Assembly (NCBI GenBank): GCA_947629385.1
Contig: CANRDO010000027.1
Coordinates: 1 to 44,889 of the forward strand
Origin: an uncultured Lachnospiraceae bacterium
GTDB lineage: Bacteria > Bacillota > Clostridia > Lachnospirales > Lachnospiraceae
Length of the DNA: 44,889 nt
Reading direction: 5' to 3'
Shown here: positions 19,303 through 27,847 of the stretch, piece after piece
Numbering within the stretch: the stretch's first letter is position 1
Layout of the letters: every line of letters starts with the position of its first letter
The notes under the pieces: generated by a model
What the model saw: only the letters and a program-made list of their open reading frames with translations
Told to the model about the DNA's origin: nothing
Database searches by the model: none
Made by a program: the position numbers and the translations under genes

Positions 19303-20717
19303 CCGCGTCCTCCTTCTTCTCTTCCCGTCACAGCCGCGACGAGATCCTGTCCGCTTGATTTTACAATACGCACCTTTATTTGTAAAGCCTTTTCCAGCTC
19401 CTCCACCGTTACGTCGTCCAGAAATACCTGCTCTCCGCTGCGCAGCATATTCACCGGCAGCAGAAGCTCCGTCCCCAGCGGCTTTCCTCGCAGCTGCTCC
19501 ATAAGATCCGTCCCGGTGATCAGCCCGGAGACGGTAATCAGTTCACCGAAAAAATGATTGCAAATCTCGTAGACGTGAACGCTCAGGCCCGGAAACCGGC
19601 TGGCAATCTCCCCGCAGAGCTCCCGGATCAGCGGCGCTGCCAGACGCCCCGTCGCGACGGAAAGCTCACGCCGGCCAGATCTTTCGCTTTCCTCCGTATC
19701 CGCCTGCGCGTCGCCTTCATCCAGCTGTTCTCCGGCCGTCCTGAGTCCAGGCGCGTTTGCGTCCCCGCGCATCTGCCCGAGCGCCTCCATCGTCTCCTCG
19801 CGCAGCAGCCGCATCATACCGACGCCGTTTTCAAGCTGCAGATAACCATCATAGCGCTCCTCCTCCGGGAACTCCCGCCCGGCCAGCAGATACCATTCGT
19901 CCGACGCGTGCACAAAATGCAGCCCGTATTCCGGGTACAGCCTCTCCTGCCACGCCTCGATACAGTCGATAACCTGTTCCGCGTCCTGTTTTGTAAAGGG
20001 CTCCAGCGGATACAGACCATCCCGAAACTTCGTGAGTCCGACCGGCACGACCGAGACGCTCTTCAGACTCGGCAGATATTCCGTAAGCTTTCGAATCGAA
20101 TATCCCAGCTCCTCGCCATCATTGACACCCTTGCACAACACAATCTGTCCGTTCATCTCGATCCCGGCCCGCGCCAGAGCGTCCACCTTCGGAAAAATAT
20201 CTCCCGCGAAGCGATTGTTCAGCATCTTGCAACGCAGCTGTGGGTTCATCGTGTGGAAGGAGATGTTGATCGGCTCCAGATGATAGCGGATGATCCTCTC
20301 GATGTCGTGATCGCTCATATTGGTCAGCGTCACATAATTCCCCTGCAGGAACGACAGCCTTGAATCGTCGTCCTTGAAATACAGCGTTTCCCTCATGCCC
20401 TTCGGCATCTGATCGATAAAGCAGAAAATGCATTTGTTCCGGCAGGATTTGTACTCATCCATCAAAGAATTCTCGAACACGATCCCGAGATCCTCCTCAA
20501 ATTCCTTCTCGATCTCGATCTCCCACTCCTCGCCGTCCGGCTTGCGCACCAGCACGGTCAGGTACTCCTCATTTGTCAGATAATGATAGTCGAACACATC
20601 CTCCACCGGCTGGCCGTTCACCTCCAGCAGCACATCCCCGGCCTCGAGCTCGAGCTCCTGCGCGATGCTTCCCGGCAGCACTTCCCTGATCTTATGTTCC
20701 GTTTGTTTTTCTCTCAT
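19299..20717 (-). CDS. PDZ / radical-SAM-like DUF512 protein
   Basis: This 472-residue cytoplasmic protein belongs to the conserved clostridial family found next to der. The order is a short PDZ-like domain (residues 1-60, [14 protein letters not shown]), a radical SAM core with Cys92-X3-Cys96-X2-Cys99 (CRNKCIFC), and a C-terminal DUF512 domain ending with [21 protein letters not shown]. The cysteine triad suggests a 4Fe-4S/SAM enzyme; the substrate is unknown for the family. An acidic, low-complexity stretch at about residues 318-350 looks like an added linker. It is the first gene of a block with der, plsY and gpsA, and it overlaps der by 4 nt. Confidence 0.88.
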   Translation of the reverse strand: MREKQTEHKIREVLPGSIAQELELEAGDVLLEVNGQPVEDVFDYHYLTNEEYLTVLVRKPDGEEWEIEIEKEFEEDLGIVFENSLMDEYKSCRNKCIFCFIDQMPKGMRETLYFKDDDSRLSFLQGNYVTLTNMSDHDIERIIRYHLEPINISFHTMNPQLRCKMLNNRFAGDIFPKVDALARAGIEMNGQIVLCKGVNDGEELGYSIRKLTEYLPSLKSVSVVPVGLTKFRDGLYPLEPFTKQDAEQVIDCIEAWQERLYPEYGLHFVHASDEWYLLAGREFPEEERYDGYLQLENGVGMMRLLREETMEALGQMRGDANAPGLRTAGEQLDEGDAQADTEESERSGRRELSVATGRLAAPLIRELCGEIASRFPGLSVHVYEICNHFFGELITVSGLITGTDLMEQLRGKPLGTELLLPVNMLRSGEQVFLDDVTVEELEKALQIKVRIVKSSGQDLVAAVTGREEGGRG

Positions 20718-20773
20718 TGTCTGGTCCTTCCCGTCCGTCTGTTCCCTGGCCTGCCATATTTGTAACTTTTTTC

Positions 20774-20802
20774 ATCATACTATCTCTTTCCCGAAAATGC
20801 AA
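20774..20802 (-). promoter_or_regulatory. Promoter of the DUF512-der-plsY-gpsA block
   Basis: On the minus strand there is TTGCAT (20797-20802), a 17-nt spacer and TATGAT (20774-20779). It lies about 55 nt upstream of the DUF512 start codon. No other good candidate was found in the gap. Confidence 0.5.
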
Positions 20803-20866
20803 CCGACAAGCTTCACAAACGCCCTGTCAGGCAGCCATCCAAGGCGCGATAAGCCGAAAACAAAAT

Positions 20867-20887
20867 GCAGCCTGGGGGCTGCTTTTT
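20867..20887 (+). terminator. Small terminator-like hairpin just upstream of the prs promoter
   Basis: GCAGCC (20867-20872), loop TGGG, GGCTGC (20877-20882), then TTTTT on the plus strand. Minus-strand transcription would also meet a T-rich tail (ATTTTGTTTTC). No gene on the plus strand obviously needs it, so it may insulate prs or end a short unseen RNA. Confidence 0.45.
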
Positions 20888-20888
20888 C

Positions 20889-20917
20889 TTGACTGGAAAA
20901 TGTGGGAATGATATAAA
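20889..20917 (+). promoter_or_regulatory. Promoter of prs
   Basis: TTGACT (20889-20894), a 17-nt spacer ending in TGA, and TATAAA (20912-20917) make a near-consensus extended -10 promoter. It is about 50 nt ahead of the prs start codon. Confidence 0.75.
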
Positions 20918-20967
20918 TAGACTATCAGCGAAGCTTATTTCATAATCTACATACGACGGAGGAAACT

Positions 20968-22146
20968 ATGGCAGAATACGAGAACAACGAGCACATTTTA
21001 CCGGTTGGACCACTGAAGATCGCGGCGCTTGAAGGATGCCGGGAATTCGGACAAGCCGTAAACCGCCACCTCGTCACTTCCAGACGCGAGTCAGTATCAG
21101 GCAATGCCGATCTCGCCTCCCTGCCCGGCTATCTGGAGGATTCCTATCTGCTGGACTGCAGATGCCCGCGCTTCGGCACCGGAGAAGGCAAGGGGCAGAT
21201 CAACGAGTCCGTGCGAGGCGCAGACCTCTATATTCTGGTTGACGTCTGCAATTACAGCCTGACCTACACAGTCTGCGGCCACGAAAACCACATGTCGCCG
21301 GACAATCACTATCAGGATCTGAAACGCATCATCTCAGCGGCCACGGGCAAGGCAAAGCGCATCAACGTTGTCATGCCGTTTCTCTACGAGGGGCGCCAGC
21401 ACAAGCGCGCCAAGCGGGAATCGCTCGACTGCTCGCTCGCCCTGCAGGAGCTGACCGACATGGGCGTCTCGAACATCATCACCTTCGACGCGCACGATCC
21501 GCGCGTACAGAACGCGATCCCGCTGAAGGGCTTCGACAGCTTCATGCCGACTTATCAGTTCCTGAAAGCTCTTCTGGACAATGTAGAGGATTTCCACATC
21601 GACAACGATCATCTGATGATCATCAGTCCGGATGAGGGAGCGATGGGACGCGCCGTCTATTTCTCGAATATTCTCGGCATTGACATGGGAATGTTCTACA
21701 AAAGACGTGACTACTCAACTATCATAAATGGGAAGAATCCGATCGTTGCACACGAATTCCTCGGTGATTCCCTCGAAGGCAAAGACGTCATCGTCATAGA
21801 CGATATGATCTCCTCCGGCGAGAGCATGCTCGACGTGGCCCGCCAGGTGAAGGAGCGCGGCGCCAGACGAGTCTTTGTGTGCACTACCTTTGGACTGTTC
21901 ACAGACGGGTTTGACAAGTTTGACGAATATTATGAAAAAGGCTATATCTCAAAGGTCGTCACGACCAATCTGAACTACCGCAGCGCGGAGCTTCTGACGA
22001 AGCCCTACTACGCGGAGGCAGATATGACGAGGTTCCTGGCAATCATCATCGAAGCACTCAACCACGACGCGACGCTCGGCAAGATGGAGACGCCGACTGA
22101 GAAAATCAATGAGCTGCTCGAATCAGTGCGGGCAGAAAGAAAATAA
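20968..22146 (+). CDS. prs: Ribose-phosphate pyrophosphokinase (long form)
   Basis: This 392-residue PRPP synthetase makes phosphoribosyl pyrophosphate from ribose 5-phosphate and ATP for nucleotide, histidine and tryptophan synthesis. The PRPP-binding motif is VIVIDDMISSGESML, and FDAHDPRVQNAIP and MPFLYEGRQHKRAKRES mark the catalytic and ATP loops. Typical bacterial Prs proteins have about 315 residues. The extra length lies in the N-terminal part (GTGEGKGQINESVRG region) and the C-terminal tail; longer forms of this kind are common in Lachnospiraceae-type Clostridia. The ATG follows GGAGGA. It is monocistronic on the plus strand and converges on pgeF. Confidence 0.9.
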   Translation: MAEYENNEHILPVGPLKIAALEGCREFGQAVNRHLVTSRRESVSGNADLASLPGYLEDSYLLDCRCPRFGTGEGKGQINESVRGADLYILVDVCNYSLTYTVCGHENHMSPDNHYQDLKRIISAATGKAKRINVVMPFLYEGRQHKRAKRESLDCSLALQELTDMGVSNIITFDAHDPRVQNAIPLKGFDSFMPTYQFLKALLDNVEDFHIDNDHLMIISPDEGAMGRAVYFSNILGIDMGMFYKRRDYSTIINGKNPIVAHEFLGDSLEGKDVIVIDDMISSGESMLDVARQVKERGARRVFVCTTFGLFTDGFDKFDEYYEKGYISKVVTTNLNYRSAELLTKPYYAEADMTRFLAIIIEALNHDATLGKMETPTEKINELLESVRAERK

Positions 22147-22156
22147 GCTCTAGACA

Positions 22157-22188
22157 GCGAGCACATGGGCAACCGACTCAGTGCTCGC
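22157..22188. repeat. Hairpin between convergent prs and pgeF
   Basis: GCGAGCAC (22157-22164) pairs with GTGCTCGC (22181-22188) across a 16-nt loop. It overlaps the pgeF stop. There is no T-run, so termination is only possible, not shown. Confidence 0.4.
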
Positions 22189-23029
22189 AGACAGACAGAA
22201 ACGCTGCAAGATTTCCCCTTTTTCCGTGCGAGGCGCGGTGAGAAAAGAGAAGGTCCGGATTGCAGCAGGTGCAGACGTCTGTGACCTCGATGTGCTCCGG
22301 GCGCAGTCCGGCGCGCAGCAGATTCTGACGGCAGGCCTCCCAGAGATCAAGCTGGTACCTGCCGTTTTCTTTTTGATAAAACAGGCGCGGCCACAGCTCC
22401 TCCACATAGCTTTCACACACCTGCACGATCACATCCTCGCTCACCTCATAGCAGTCCTGGCAGATCGACGGCCCGATCGCTGCAAGCAGCGCCTCCGGCC
22501 GAGTGCCGTATCTCTCCCGCATCGTCCGCACGGTGACGCCGGCGATGTCGCTGACCGTTCCTTTCCAGCCGGAATGAGACAGCCCGATAGCCCGATGTTC
22601 CGGGTCAATGAAGTACAGCGGCACACAGTCCGCAAAGAAGGTCGCAAGCACTACGTCAGGCTCATTTGTCACCAATCCATCCACGTCCGCGTAATCGCGC
22701 GGTCGCAGATATCCCTTGCCGCAGTCCTCTTCCGTGACCTCCCGAACGTTGTTCGTATGAGTCTGATCCGAACAGACGATCCTTCTGTCGTCGAAGCCGA
22801 TCGCAGAGGCGATCCTGCGGTAGTTCTCCCGGACGCATTCCGGATCGTCCCCTCTGGTGAAGCTCAGGTTCATCTGCGCGAACTCGTTTTGACTCACCCC
22901 GCCAATGCGGCTGCTGAACCCGTGAAGAAAGCCCGGCTGTGCGCCGAGCTGCGGAAATGTAAAGTACAGCACTCCGTCTTTTCTGTTTTCCTGAAGCAGA
23001 TGTCTTCCTGCTTTTCTCACCAGCATCAC
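22178..23029 (-). CDS. pgeF: Multi-copper-type purine nucleoside phosphorylase/laccase-domain protein PgeF (YfiH family)
   Basis: This 283-residue member of the YlmD/YfiH/PgeF family has reported purine nucleoside phosphorylase and adenosine deaminase activity, and a peptidoglycan-editing role in E. coli. The metal and active-site motifs are QTHTNNV, LATFFADCVPLYF, GLSHSGWKGT and IGPSICQDCYEV. The GTG at 23027-23029 has GGAGG about 8 nt upstream; the next codon is an ATG that could start instead. It is the last gene of the rnhB-yraN-pgeF run, 126 nt after yraN. That gap holds a TTTGGGAT/ATCCCAAA stem but no clear promoter. Confidence 0.88.
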   Translation of the reverse strand: MMLVRKAGRHLLQENRKDGVLYFTFPQLGAQPGFLHGFSSRIGGVSQNEFAQMNLSFTRGDDPECVRENYRRIASAIGFDDRRIVCSDQTHTNNVREVTEEDCGKGYLRPRDYADVDGLVTNEPDVVLATFFADCVPLYFIDPEHRAIGLSHSGWKGTVSDIAGVTVRTMRERYGTRPEALLAAIGPSICQDCYEVSEDVIVQVCESYVEELWPRLFYQKENGRYQLDLWEACRQNLLRAGLRPEHIEVTDVCTCCNPDLLFSHRASHGKRGNLAAFLSVCEH

Positions 23030-23155
23030 TTTTCAACCCTCCTTGTTCTGTCACGAAATCGGAATTCTTTGGGATTCGCCCTCCTGGAATATCCCAAATC
23101 AAGTCAAATCAGTTTTTCTCTGCATGGTCCGGAGTTATCCGGCAAGCCAAACCGT

Positions 23156-23545
23156 TCACGTCTCAAACGCATCTCGCACCAGGGTAATCTCCTCTCCCAG
23201 AAACGAAACCACGTCGAAGCGGCACGGCTGGTTTTCCCTGATGTGCTTCTCATACAGATACCATGAAGCCGCGCGGATGATCCTGCGCTGCTTCCGGACG
23301 TCCACGGCTTCCAGCCCGTACCCGGCGCGCGCGTCCAGACGGTATTTCACCTCGACAAACGCAAGATAAGCGCCGTCCCGGGCGATCAGGTCGATCTCTC
23401 CCAGTTTACAGCGGTAATTGCGTTCCAGGATCCGATATCCCTGCTCTTCCAGATACTGTGCCGCCTTCTGTTCGTATCGGCTCCCGATGTTACGCTTATT
23501 CAAAATGTGATCAATCCCTTTTTCCACAATGTGCGCCGATATCAT
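23156..23545 (-). CDS. yraN: UPF0102 family endonuclease-like protein YraN
   Basis: This 129-residue protein of the YraN/UPF0102 family has a PD-(D/E)XK nuclease-like fold. Visible motifs are GSRYEQKAAQYLEEQGYRILERNYR, LGEIDLIARDG and FVEVKYR, giving the Glu/Asp-Glu-X-Lys core. Its cellular role is unsettled; a link to Holliday-junction or DNA processing has been suggested for relatives. The start is uncertain: the ATG at 23543-23545 lacks a clear ribosome site, and a TTG about 15 codons later is an alternative. It is encoded with rnhB, a common pairing in bacteria. Confidence 0.88.
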   Translation of the reverse strand: MISAHIVEKGIDHILNKRNIGSRYEQKAAQYLEEQGYRILERNYRCKLGEIDLIARDGAYLAFVEVKYRLDARAGYGLEAVDVRKQRRIIRAASWYLYEKHIRENQPCRFDVVSFLGEEITLVRDAFET

Positions 23546-23555
23546 TTCGTTAACA

Positions 23556-23612
23556 GCCGCAGAGACAAGAACCTATAGGAGCGTCCACCCGGAGACGCCC
23601 TGTCCCTGCGGC
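23556..23612. repeat. Nested hairpin between rnhB and yraN
   Basis: GCCGCAG (23556-23562) pairs with CTGCGGC (23606-23612), and inside it GCGTC (23581-23585) pairs with GACGC (23594-23598). The structure fills most of the rnhB-yraN gap. No T-run is present. Confidence 0.45.
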
Positions 23613-23636
23613 CTTCGAAATCATATAAGACTTCAC

Positions 23637-24392
23637 TCACACAAAGTTCCCGATAAACGTCCTCCGATGGATCGGGGACGGCCCGTATTTCTTCAATGCC
23701 TCAATGTGCGCTGCCGACCCATAACCCTTGTGCGCCGCGAAGCCGTACTCCGGCATGACCTTGTCGTACTCCACCATCAGGCGATCCCTTGTGACCTTCG
23801 CGAGCACGCTCGCCGCCGCGATCGACAGGCTTTTCGCGTCCCCCTTGATGATCGGCACCTGCGGCAGCTCTATCCCGGGAATGCGCACCGCGTCGTTCAG
23901 TAGGATCTGCGGCGCGGGATCAAGCGCGCCGACGGCCTGACGCATCGCCTCGTAGGTCGCCTGCAGGATATTGATCTCATCGATGCGCGCCGGAGAGGCC
24001 ATCCCGATTCCCCAGGCGACCGCTTTCTCCCTGATCTCGTCGAAGAGCTCTTCCCGGCGCTTCGCCGAGAGCTGCTTGGAGTCGTTGAGATATAAAATCT
24101 CGCAGTCTTCCGGCAAAATGACCGCTCCGGCGACCACCGGGCCTGCAAGCGGCCCTCGTCCTGCCTCGTCGATCCCGCAGACGAGGCCGTAGCGCGCGTA
24201 CTCCCGCTCATAGCTTCGCATCGCGTCGAGCCGTTTACGCTCCGCCTCAAGCTTTTCCAGCTTTTTCCGATACTGAATGATCAGGCCGGCGACGCCCGCT
24301 CTCCCATCATCCGCGTATCTCTCGAACAACGCAGAGAGCTCTTTGTCTCCGGCCTGTGCAAATTCTGTTTTGATCTCCCCGATACTTTTCAT
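23637..24392 (-). CDS. rnhB: Ribonuclease HII
   Basis: RNase HII cuts the RNA strand of RNA/DNA hybrids and removes misincorporated ribonucleotides. The 251-residue protein has a helical N-terminal extension of about 68 residues, typical of Firmicutes RnhB, then the catalytic core with Asp75-Glu76 ([19 protein letters not shown]), [37 protein letters not shown] and HKGYGSAAH. The ATG overlaps the stop of the upstream signal peptidase gene by 4 nt, so translation is likely coupled. No defects are seen. Confidence 0.95.
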   Translation of the reverse strand: MKSIGEIKTEFAQAGDKELSALFERYADDGRAGVAGLIIQYRKKLEKLEAERKRLDAMRSYEREYARYGLVCGIDEAGRGPLAGPVVAGAVILPEDCEILYLNDSKQLSAKRREELFDEIREKAVAWGIGMASPARIDEINILQATYEAMRQAVGALDPAPQILLNDAVRIPGIELPQVPIIKGDAKSLSIAAASVLAKVTRDRLMVEYDKVMPEYGFAAHKGYGSAAHIEALKKYGPSPIHRRTFIGNFV

Positions 24393-24940
24393 CTCACCAC
24401 ACCAATCCTGTCAAACGGCCAGATGCGAAACAGCGCCTTGCCGATGATATCCTCTCTGGAGATATTCCCGACGCTCGGCTCCCTGCTGTCCCTGCTGTTG
24501 TTCCGATTGTCGCCGAGCACGAAATACTCGTCCGCTGCCAACGTAATCTCTGAGGACGCAAATCCCGGATTTCGGATCTCCTCATTGCCATAGTTTTCCT
24601 GCAGTATCCTGCCATTGATATAGATGTCTCCATCCTGAATCTGCACCGTCTCGCCCGGAAGTCCGATCACACGCTTGATATAATAGACTCCCTCCTGGTA
24701 CTGAAACGGAAATACAACGATATCAAAGCGCTTCGGATTGGTGAAACGGTAAGAGATCTTGTCAACGATCAAATTGTCACCGTCCTCAAGCGCCGGATAC
24801 ATCGACTCCCCGCTCACGACTGTCCGCTCCCCGACAAAGTGCACGATGAGAAATGTGGCGCCCAAAAGCAGTACAAGAATAAGAATCCAGTTCACGAATT
24901 CCCGTACCATGCTCTTTTTCTTTTTGTTCTTCTGGCGCAA
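24389..24940 (-). CDS. lepB: Type I signal peptidase (copy 1)
   Basis: This 183-residue membrane-anchored signal peptidase I has one N-terminal transmembrane helix (about residues 17-36) after a basic cytoplasmic tail (RQKNKKKK). The catalytic Ser46 is in [13 protein letters not shown] and the Lys89 base in [14 protein letters not shown]. The conserved box [11 protein letters not shown] is near the C-terminus. It removes signal peptides from secreted proteins outside the membrane. It is the first of three lepB genes within 3 kb and overlaps rnhB by 4 nt. Confidence 0.93.
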   Translation of the reverse strand: MRQKNKKKKSMVREFVNWILILVLLLGATFLIVHFVGERTVVSGESMYPALEDGDNLIVDKISYRFTNPKRFDIVVFPFQYQEGVYYIKRVIGLPGETVQIQDGDIYINGRILQENYGNEEIRNPGFASSEITLAADEYFVLGDNRNNSRDSREPSVGNISREDIIGKALFRIWPFDRIGVVR

Positions 24941-25038
24941 ATTCTCTCACCACCGTATCTTTAATGTTTCCCATCATTCTGCCCCGTCGTTTTGCAAAAG
25001 CTGTCGCCTTCGCCCCACAGGCAATTTTTGTCTTTGCG

Positions 25039-25629
25039 TCACTGATGCTTCAGCACCCCGATGTCGGACAACGGCCATATGCGTACCCAGGCTCTTCCGA
25101 CGATATCCTCGCGTTTGATATTTCCAACCTGTCCCCGGTTTCTGCTGTCAGTGCTGTTGTTGCGGTTGTCGCCGAGCACAAAATACTCGTCGTCCCCAAG
25201 CGTAATCGGCTCGGCCGCCCCGCCCGGATTCAGGATCGTCTCCTTGCCGTAATTCTCCTCCAGCAGCTCGCCGTCAATATAGATGTTTCCGTCATCGTCG
25301 ATCTGCACCGTCTCGCCCGGAAGTCCGATGATACGTTTGATATATAATTCCTTCGGGGATCCCTTCGGCGGGAAAACAATGATGTCGAAGCGCTTCGGAT
25401 CTCCAAAACGATAGGATAATTTCTCGACGATCAGGTTGTCCCCGTCGTGCAGTGTATTCTCCATAGATCTGCCGTCCACCACCGTTCTCTGTCCAACGAA
25501 GTGGATGATCAGATACGTCAGGACAACCACAAATAAAATATAAAATATCCAGCTCATAATCTCCTTTTTGATATCCAGCTTCTCCTCTTCCTTTGCGGCG
25601 TCCTTCCGGACATCCTGCTTCTCCTGCAT
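25039..25629 (-). CDS. lepB: Type I signal peptidase (copy 2)
   Basis: This 196-residue signal peptidase I has a charged N-terminal tail of about 24 residues, one transmembrane helix (about 26-45), catalytic Ser55 (VDGRSMENTLHDGD), Lys98 (LYIKRIIGLPGE) and the GDNRNNSTDSRNRG box. It is more like copy 1 than copy 3, suggesting a local duplication. The ribosome site before the ATG is weak (GGGGGC). It lies between rbgA and copy 1 on the same strand. Confidence 0.92.
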   Translation of the reverse strand: MQEKQDVRKDAAKEEEKLDIKKEIMSWIFYILFVVVLTYLIIHFVGQRTVVDGRSMENTLHDGDNLIVEKLSYRFGDPKRFDIIVFPPKGSPKELYIKRIIGLPGETVQIDDDGNIYIDGELLEENYGKETILNPGGAAEPITLGDDEYFVLGDNRNNSTDSRNRGQVGNIKREDIVGRAWVRIWPLSDIGVLKHQ

Positions 25630-25703
25630 GCTTACTGCCCCCGCTTTCTTTCTGCTTTTGCAATGGCCCTCTGCTCCATCCGGCCAAATTCACACTCCAT
25701 GCG

Positions 25704-26576
25704 TCAAATTCCGTCGTCCGTATTTTTGCCGTCTTCTCCCGGCAATTCCAATGTGACTCTCCCGAGTCTTCCGCTTCTCAGATCGTCAACAAGAAACGCA
25801 GCAGCCCTCTGAAAATCCGGCTGCCCGCCCTTCTGAAGGCATCCCCGAGATTCCGCGATCCTTCCGAACAGCTCGGTATCTGTGCCATCCTCCGAAATCC
25901 CATACCGCTCCTGAAGCCTGCCCGGATATCGTCCACGCAGGAAATCCAGGATCCACATCGCCAGCTCTTCTGCCTGAAGGATCTCATCCCTGATCGAACC
26001 GATCACCGCAAGCTTCTGTCCAACGGCCTGATCCTCAAACTTCGGCCAGAGAATCCCTGGCGTATCAAGAAGCTCCACATTCTTATTCAGGCGAATCCAC
26101 TGCTTTCCCTTCGTCACACCCGGCCTGTTTCCGGTCTTCGCACACGCCTTGCCCGCGAATGTATTGATAAAGGTGGACTTTCCCACGTTCGGAATGCCCG
26201 CGACCATCGCACGCACCGGACGGTTCAGAATCCCCCGTCTGCGGTCACGCTCCGTCTTCTCACGGCAGGCCTCCCGGATCAGCTCCTGAATCTGCTTCAT
26301 GCCTGCGCCGCTCCTGGAATCGATCTCCGCGACAAAATGACCTTTTCCACGAAAATACTCTGCCCACACGCGATTGCTCTGTTCGTCCGCAAGGTCAGCC
26401 TTGTTCAGAAGAACCAGACGCGCCTTATTTTTCCCCAGCTCATCGATGTCCGGATTTCTGCTCGAATACGGCACTCTGGCATCGAGAAGCTCGATGACCA
26501 GATCGATCAGGCGGATATCCTCCTGCATCATCCGTCTGGCTTTCGTCATATGGCCCGGATACCACTGGTAGTTCAT
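25704..26576 (-). CDS. rbgA: Ribosome biogenesis GTPase RbgA/YlqF
   Basis: RbgA is a circularly permuted GTPase for late 50S assembly. The motifs occur in permuted order: NKAD at 58-61 (G4), GIPNVGKST at 127-135 (G1) and DTPG at 171-174 (G3), with the N-terminal signature NYQWYPGHMTKA. I chose the ATG at 26574-26576 because GAGGG lies 5-6 nt upstream and family members start here; an in-frame ATG at 26624 would add 16 residues. It is encoded between lepB copies 2 and 3, close to rplS, as in B. subtilis, where ylqF is near rplS and rnhB. Confidence 0.94.
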   Translation of the reverse strand: MNYQWYPGHMTKARRMMQEDIRLIDLVIELLDARVPYSSRNPDIDELGKNKARLVLLNKADLADEQSNRVWAEYFRGKGHFVAEIDSRSGAGMKQIQELIREACREKTERDRRRGILNRPVRAMVAGIPNVGKSTFINTFAGKACAKTGNRPGVTKGKQWIRLNKNVELLDTPGILWPKFEDQAVGQKLAVIGSIRDEILQAEELAMWILDFLRGRYPGRLQERYGISEDGTDTELFGRIAESRGCLQKGGQPDFQRAAAFLVDDLRSGRLGRVTLELPGEDGKNTDDGI

Positions 26577-26642
26577 ATATTCCCTCACAATCTGTGTAAC
26601 TGTCCGCTTCCAGCCTGCTGGCACCGCCCTGTCGTCTGTGCC

Positions 26643-27254
26643 TCAATCCTTCAGGAATCCCCTGTGTCCCTGTGAGGAAAACACAAACCAGACCTTGCCC
26701 TCAATATAGTCGGACTCTACAAGGCCCACATCTCCAAATCTGCTATCCTCGCTGTTGTTGCGGTTGTCTCCAAGCACGAAATATTGTTTGTCCCCGAGCT
26801 TGATCTCGTCGGCCGCAATCCCCGGATTGGTGATTGCCGGATAGTTCTTCTTCTCCAGATAGACAGCGCCATTGATATAGATCATCCCGTCCTTGATCTG
26901 TATGGTCTCACCGGGAAGTCCAATGATGCGCTTGATGCTCGAATGTCCGGTCGTGCTGCCATTTGGCTTGAACGAGATCACATCTCCCCGCTTTGGTGAG
27001 CCAAGCTGGTACGCCATCACGTTCAGAAGCACAGTATCGCCGCCGGACAGGGTGACGTCCATCGACTGCCCCACATTTGTGCGGGTTTGTCCGAAGAAAT
27101 AAACCACCACATACGCAAACAGGATCACCACAAGGATCTCAAACGTCCACAACAGGATATTGCGCACCACGGATTTCTTCTTCTGGGGAATCGAGGCCGG
27201 CTGCATAAGCTCCATCTCGCTCACAGCCTGCACCCCCTGTGCCTTTTTTCTCAT
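26643..27254 (-). CDS. lepB: Type I signal peptidase (copy 3)
   Basis: This 203-residue signal peptidase I has a longer N-terminal tail, a transmembrane helix (about 32-54), Ser64 (VGQSMDVTLSGGD) and Lys108 (SSIKRIIGLPGE), and GDNRNNSEDSRFGDVG. I chose the ATG at 27252-27254 (GAGGAG 6 nt upstream). A start at 27302 would lie inside the rplS terminator hairpin. It is clearly diverged from copies 1 and 2. It is the first gene after the ribosomal block and is followed by rbgA. Confidence 0.92.
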   Translation of the reverse strand: MRKKAQGVQAVSEMELMQPASIPQKKKSVVRNILLWTFEILVVILFAYVVVYFFGQTRTNVGQSMDVTLSGGDTVLLNVMAYQLGSPKRGDVISFKPNGSTTGHSSIKRIIGLPGETIQIKDGMIYINGAVYLEKKNYPAITNPGIAADEIKLGDKQYFVLGDNRNNSEDSRFGDVGLVESDYIEGKVWFVFSSQGHRGFLKD

Positions 27255-27300
27255 ATCCTGCTCCTCACCTGCCCGAAAACGGATCTCTTCCATGCAATGC

Positions 27301-27342
27301 AAAAGGAGCGTTGCAAAAGAAATATCTCAGATCCTGCAACGC
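27301..27342 (-). terminator. Intrinsic terminator after rplS
   Basis: On the minus strand GCGTTGCA (at 27335-27342) pairs with TGCAACGC (27308-27315), followed by TCCTTTTG. It starts 14 nt after the rplS stop codon. The T-run is modest, so some read-through into lepB copy 3 is likely. Confidence 0.6.
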
Positions 27343-27355
27343 CCCTACCGATTCA

Positions 27356-27703
27356 TTATTTCACCAGTTCTTTGACCTTGGCTCTCTTACCCACACGCCC
27401 TCTTAAGTAGGTCAGCTTCGCACGTCTTACCTTACCGCGTCTCACGACTTCTACCTTCTCGACGTTCGGGGAATGCAGCGGCCATGTCTTCTCAACGCCG
27501 ACACCGTTCGAATTCTTACGAACTGTGAAGGTCGCTCTCACGCTTCCTCCCTGCTTCTTGAGCACGATGCCCTCGAAGACCTGAACCCTCTCACGGTTTC
27601 CCTCTTTGATCCTGCCGTAGACTCTGACAGTATCACCGACATTGAACTCCGGCACCTCTGCCTTCAACTGCTCGGCTTCGATGTTTTTAATAATCTCGTT
27701 CAT
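27356..27703 (-). CDS. rplS: 50S ribosomal protein L19
   Basis: This 115-residue L19 lies at the 30S-50S interface. Signature stretches are [29 protein letters not shown] and [30 protein letters not shown]. The ATG follows GAAGGAGG. It is the last gene of the ffh-rpsP-khpA-rimM-trmD-rplS run but has its own promoter at the end of trmD and a leader of about 110 nt. L19 leaders in Firmicutes can carry an autoregulatory RNA; the GTACTG/CAGTAC-type stem in this leader fits that idea but is not proof. Confidence 0.97.
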   Translation of the reverse strand: MNEIIKNIEAEQLKAEVPEFNVGDTVRVYGRIKEGNRERVQVFEGIVLKKQGGSVRATFTVRKNSNGVGVEKTWPLHSPNVEKVEVVRRGKVRRAKLTYLRGRVGKRAKVKELVK

Positions 27704-27818
27704 TGTGTGTGCCTCCTTCTATTCTCGGACGTTCTTAACGCGAACCATCGTACTGTTTTCTGTGTACAGTCACGCAAATTCCGCGGCAGAGGACCGTCTC
27801 CTTCTCACAACGCGTTTT

Positions 27819-27847
27819 ATTTTATCATGCTTTCCCTTAAAATGCAA
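27819..27847 (-). promoter_or_regulatory. Internal promoter for rplS inside the trmD 3' end
   Basis: On the minus strand there is TTGCAT (27842-27847), a 17-nt spacer ending TGA, and TAAAAT (27819-27824). The -35 lies in the last codons of trmD. It would give rplS a separate transcript. Confidence 0.55.

Larger units (their letters stand above)
20718..20967. other. Divergent DUF512 / prs regulatory gap
   Basis: This 250-nt gap between divergent genes holds the minus-strand promoter of the DUF512-der block, a small terminator-like hairpin, and the prs promoter. No gene was recognised in it. Confidence 0.55.
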
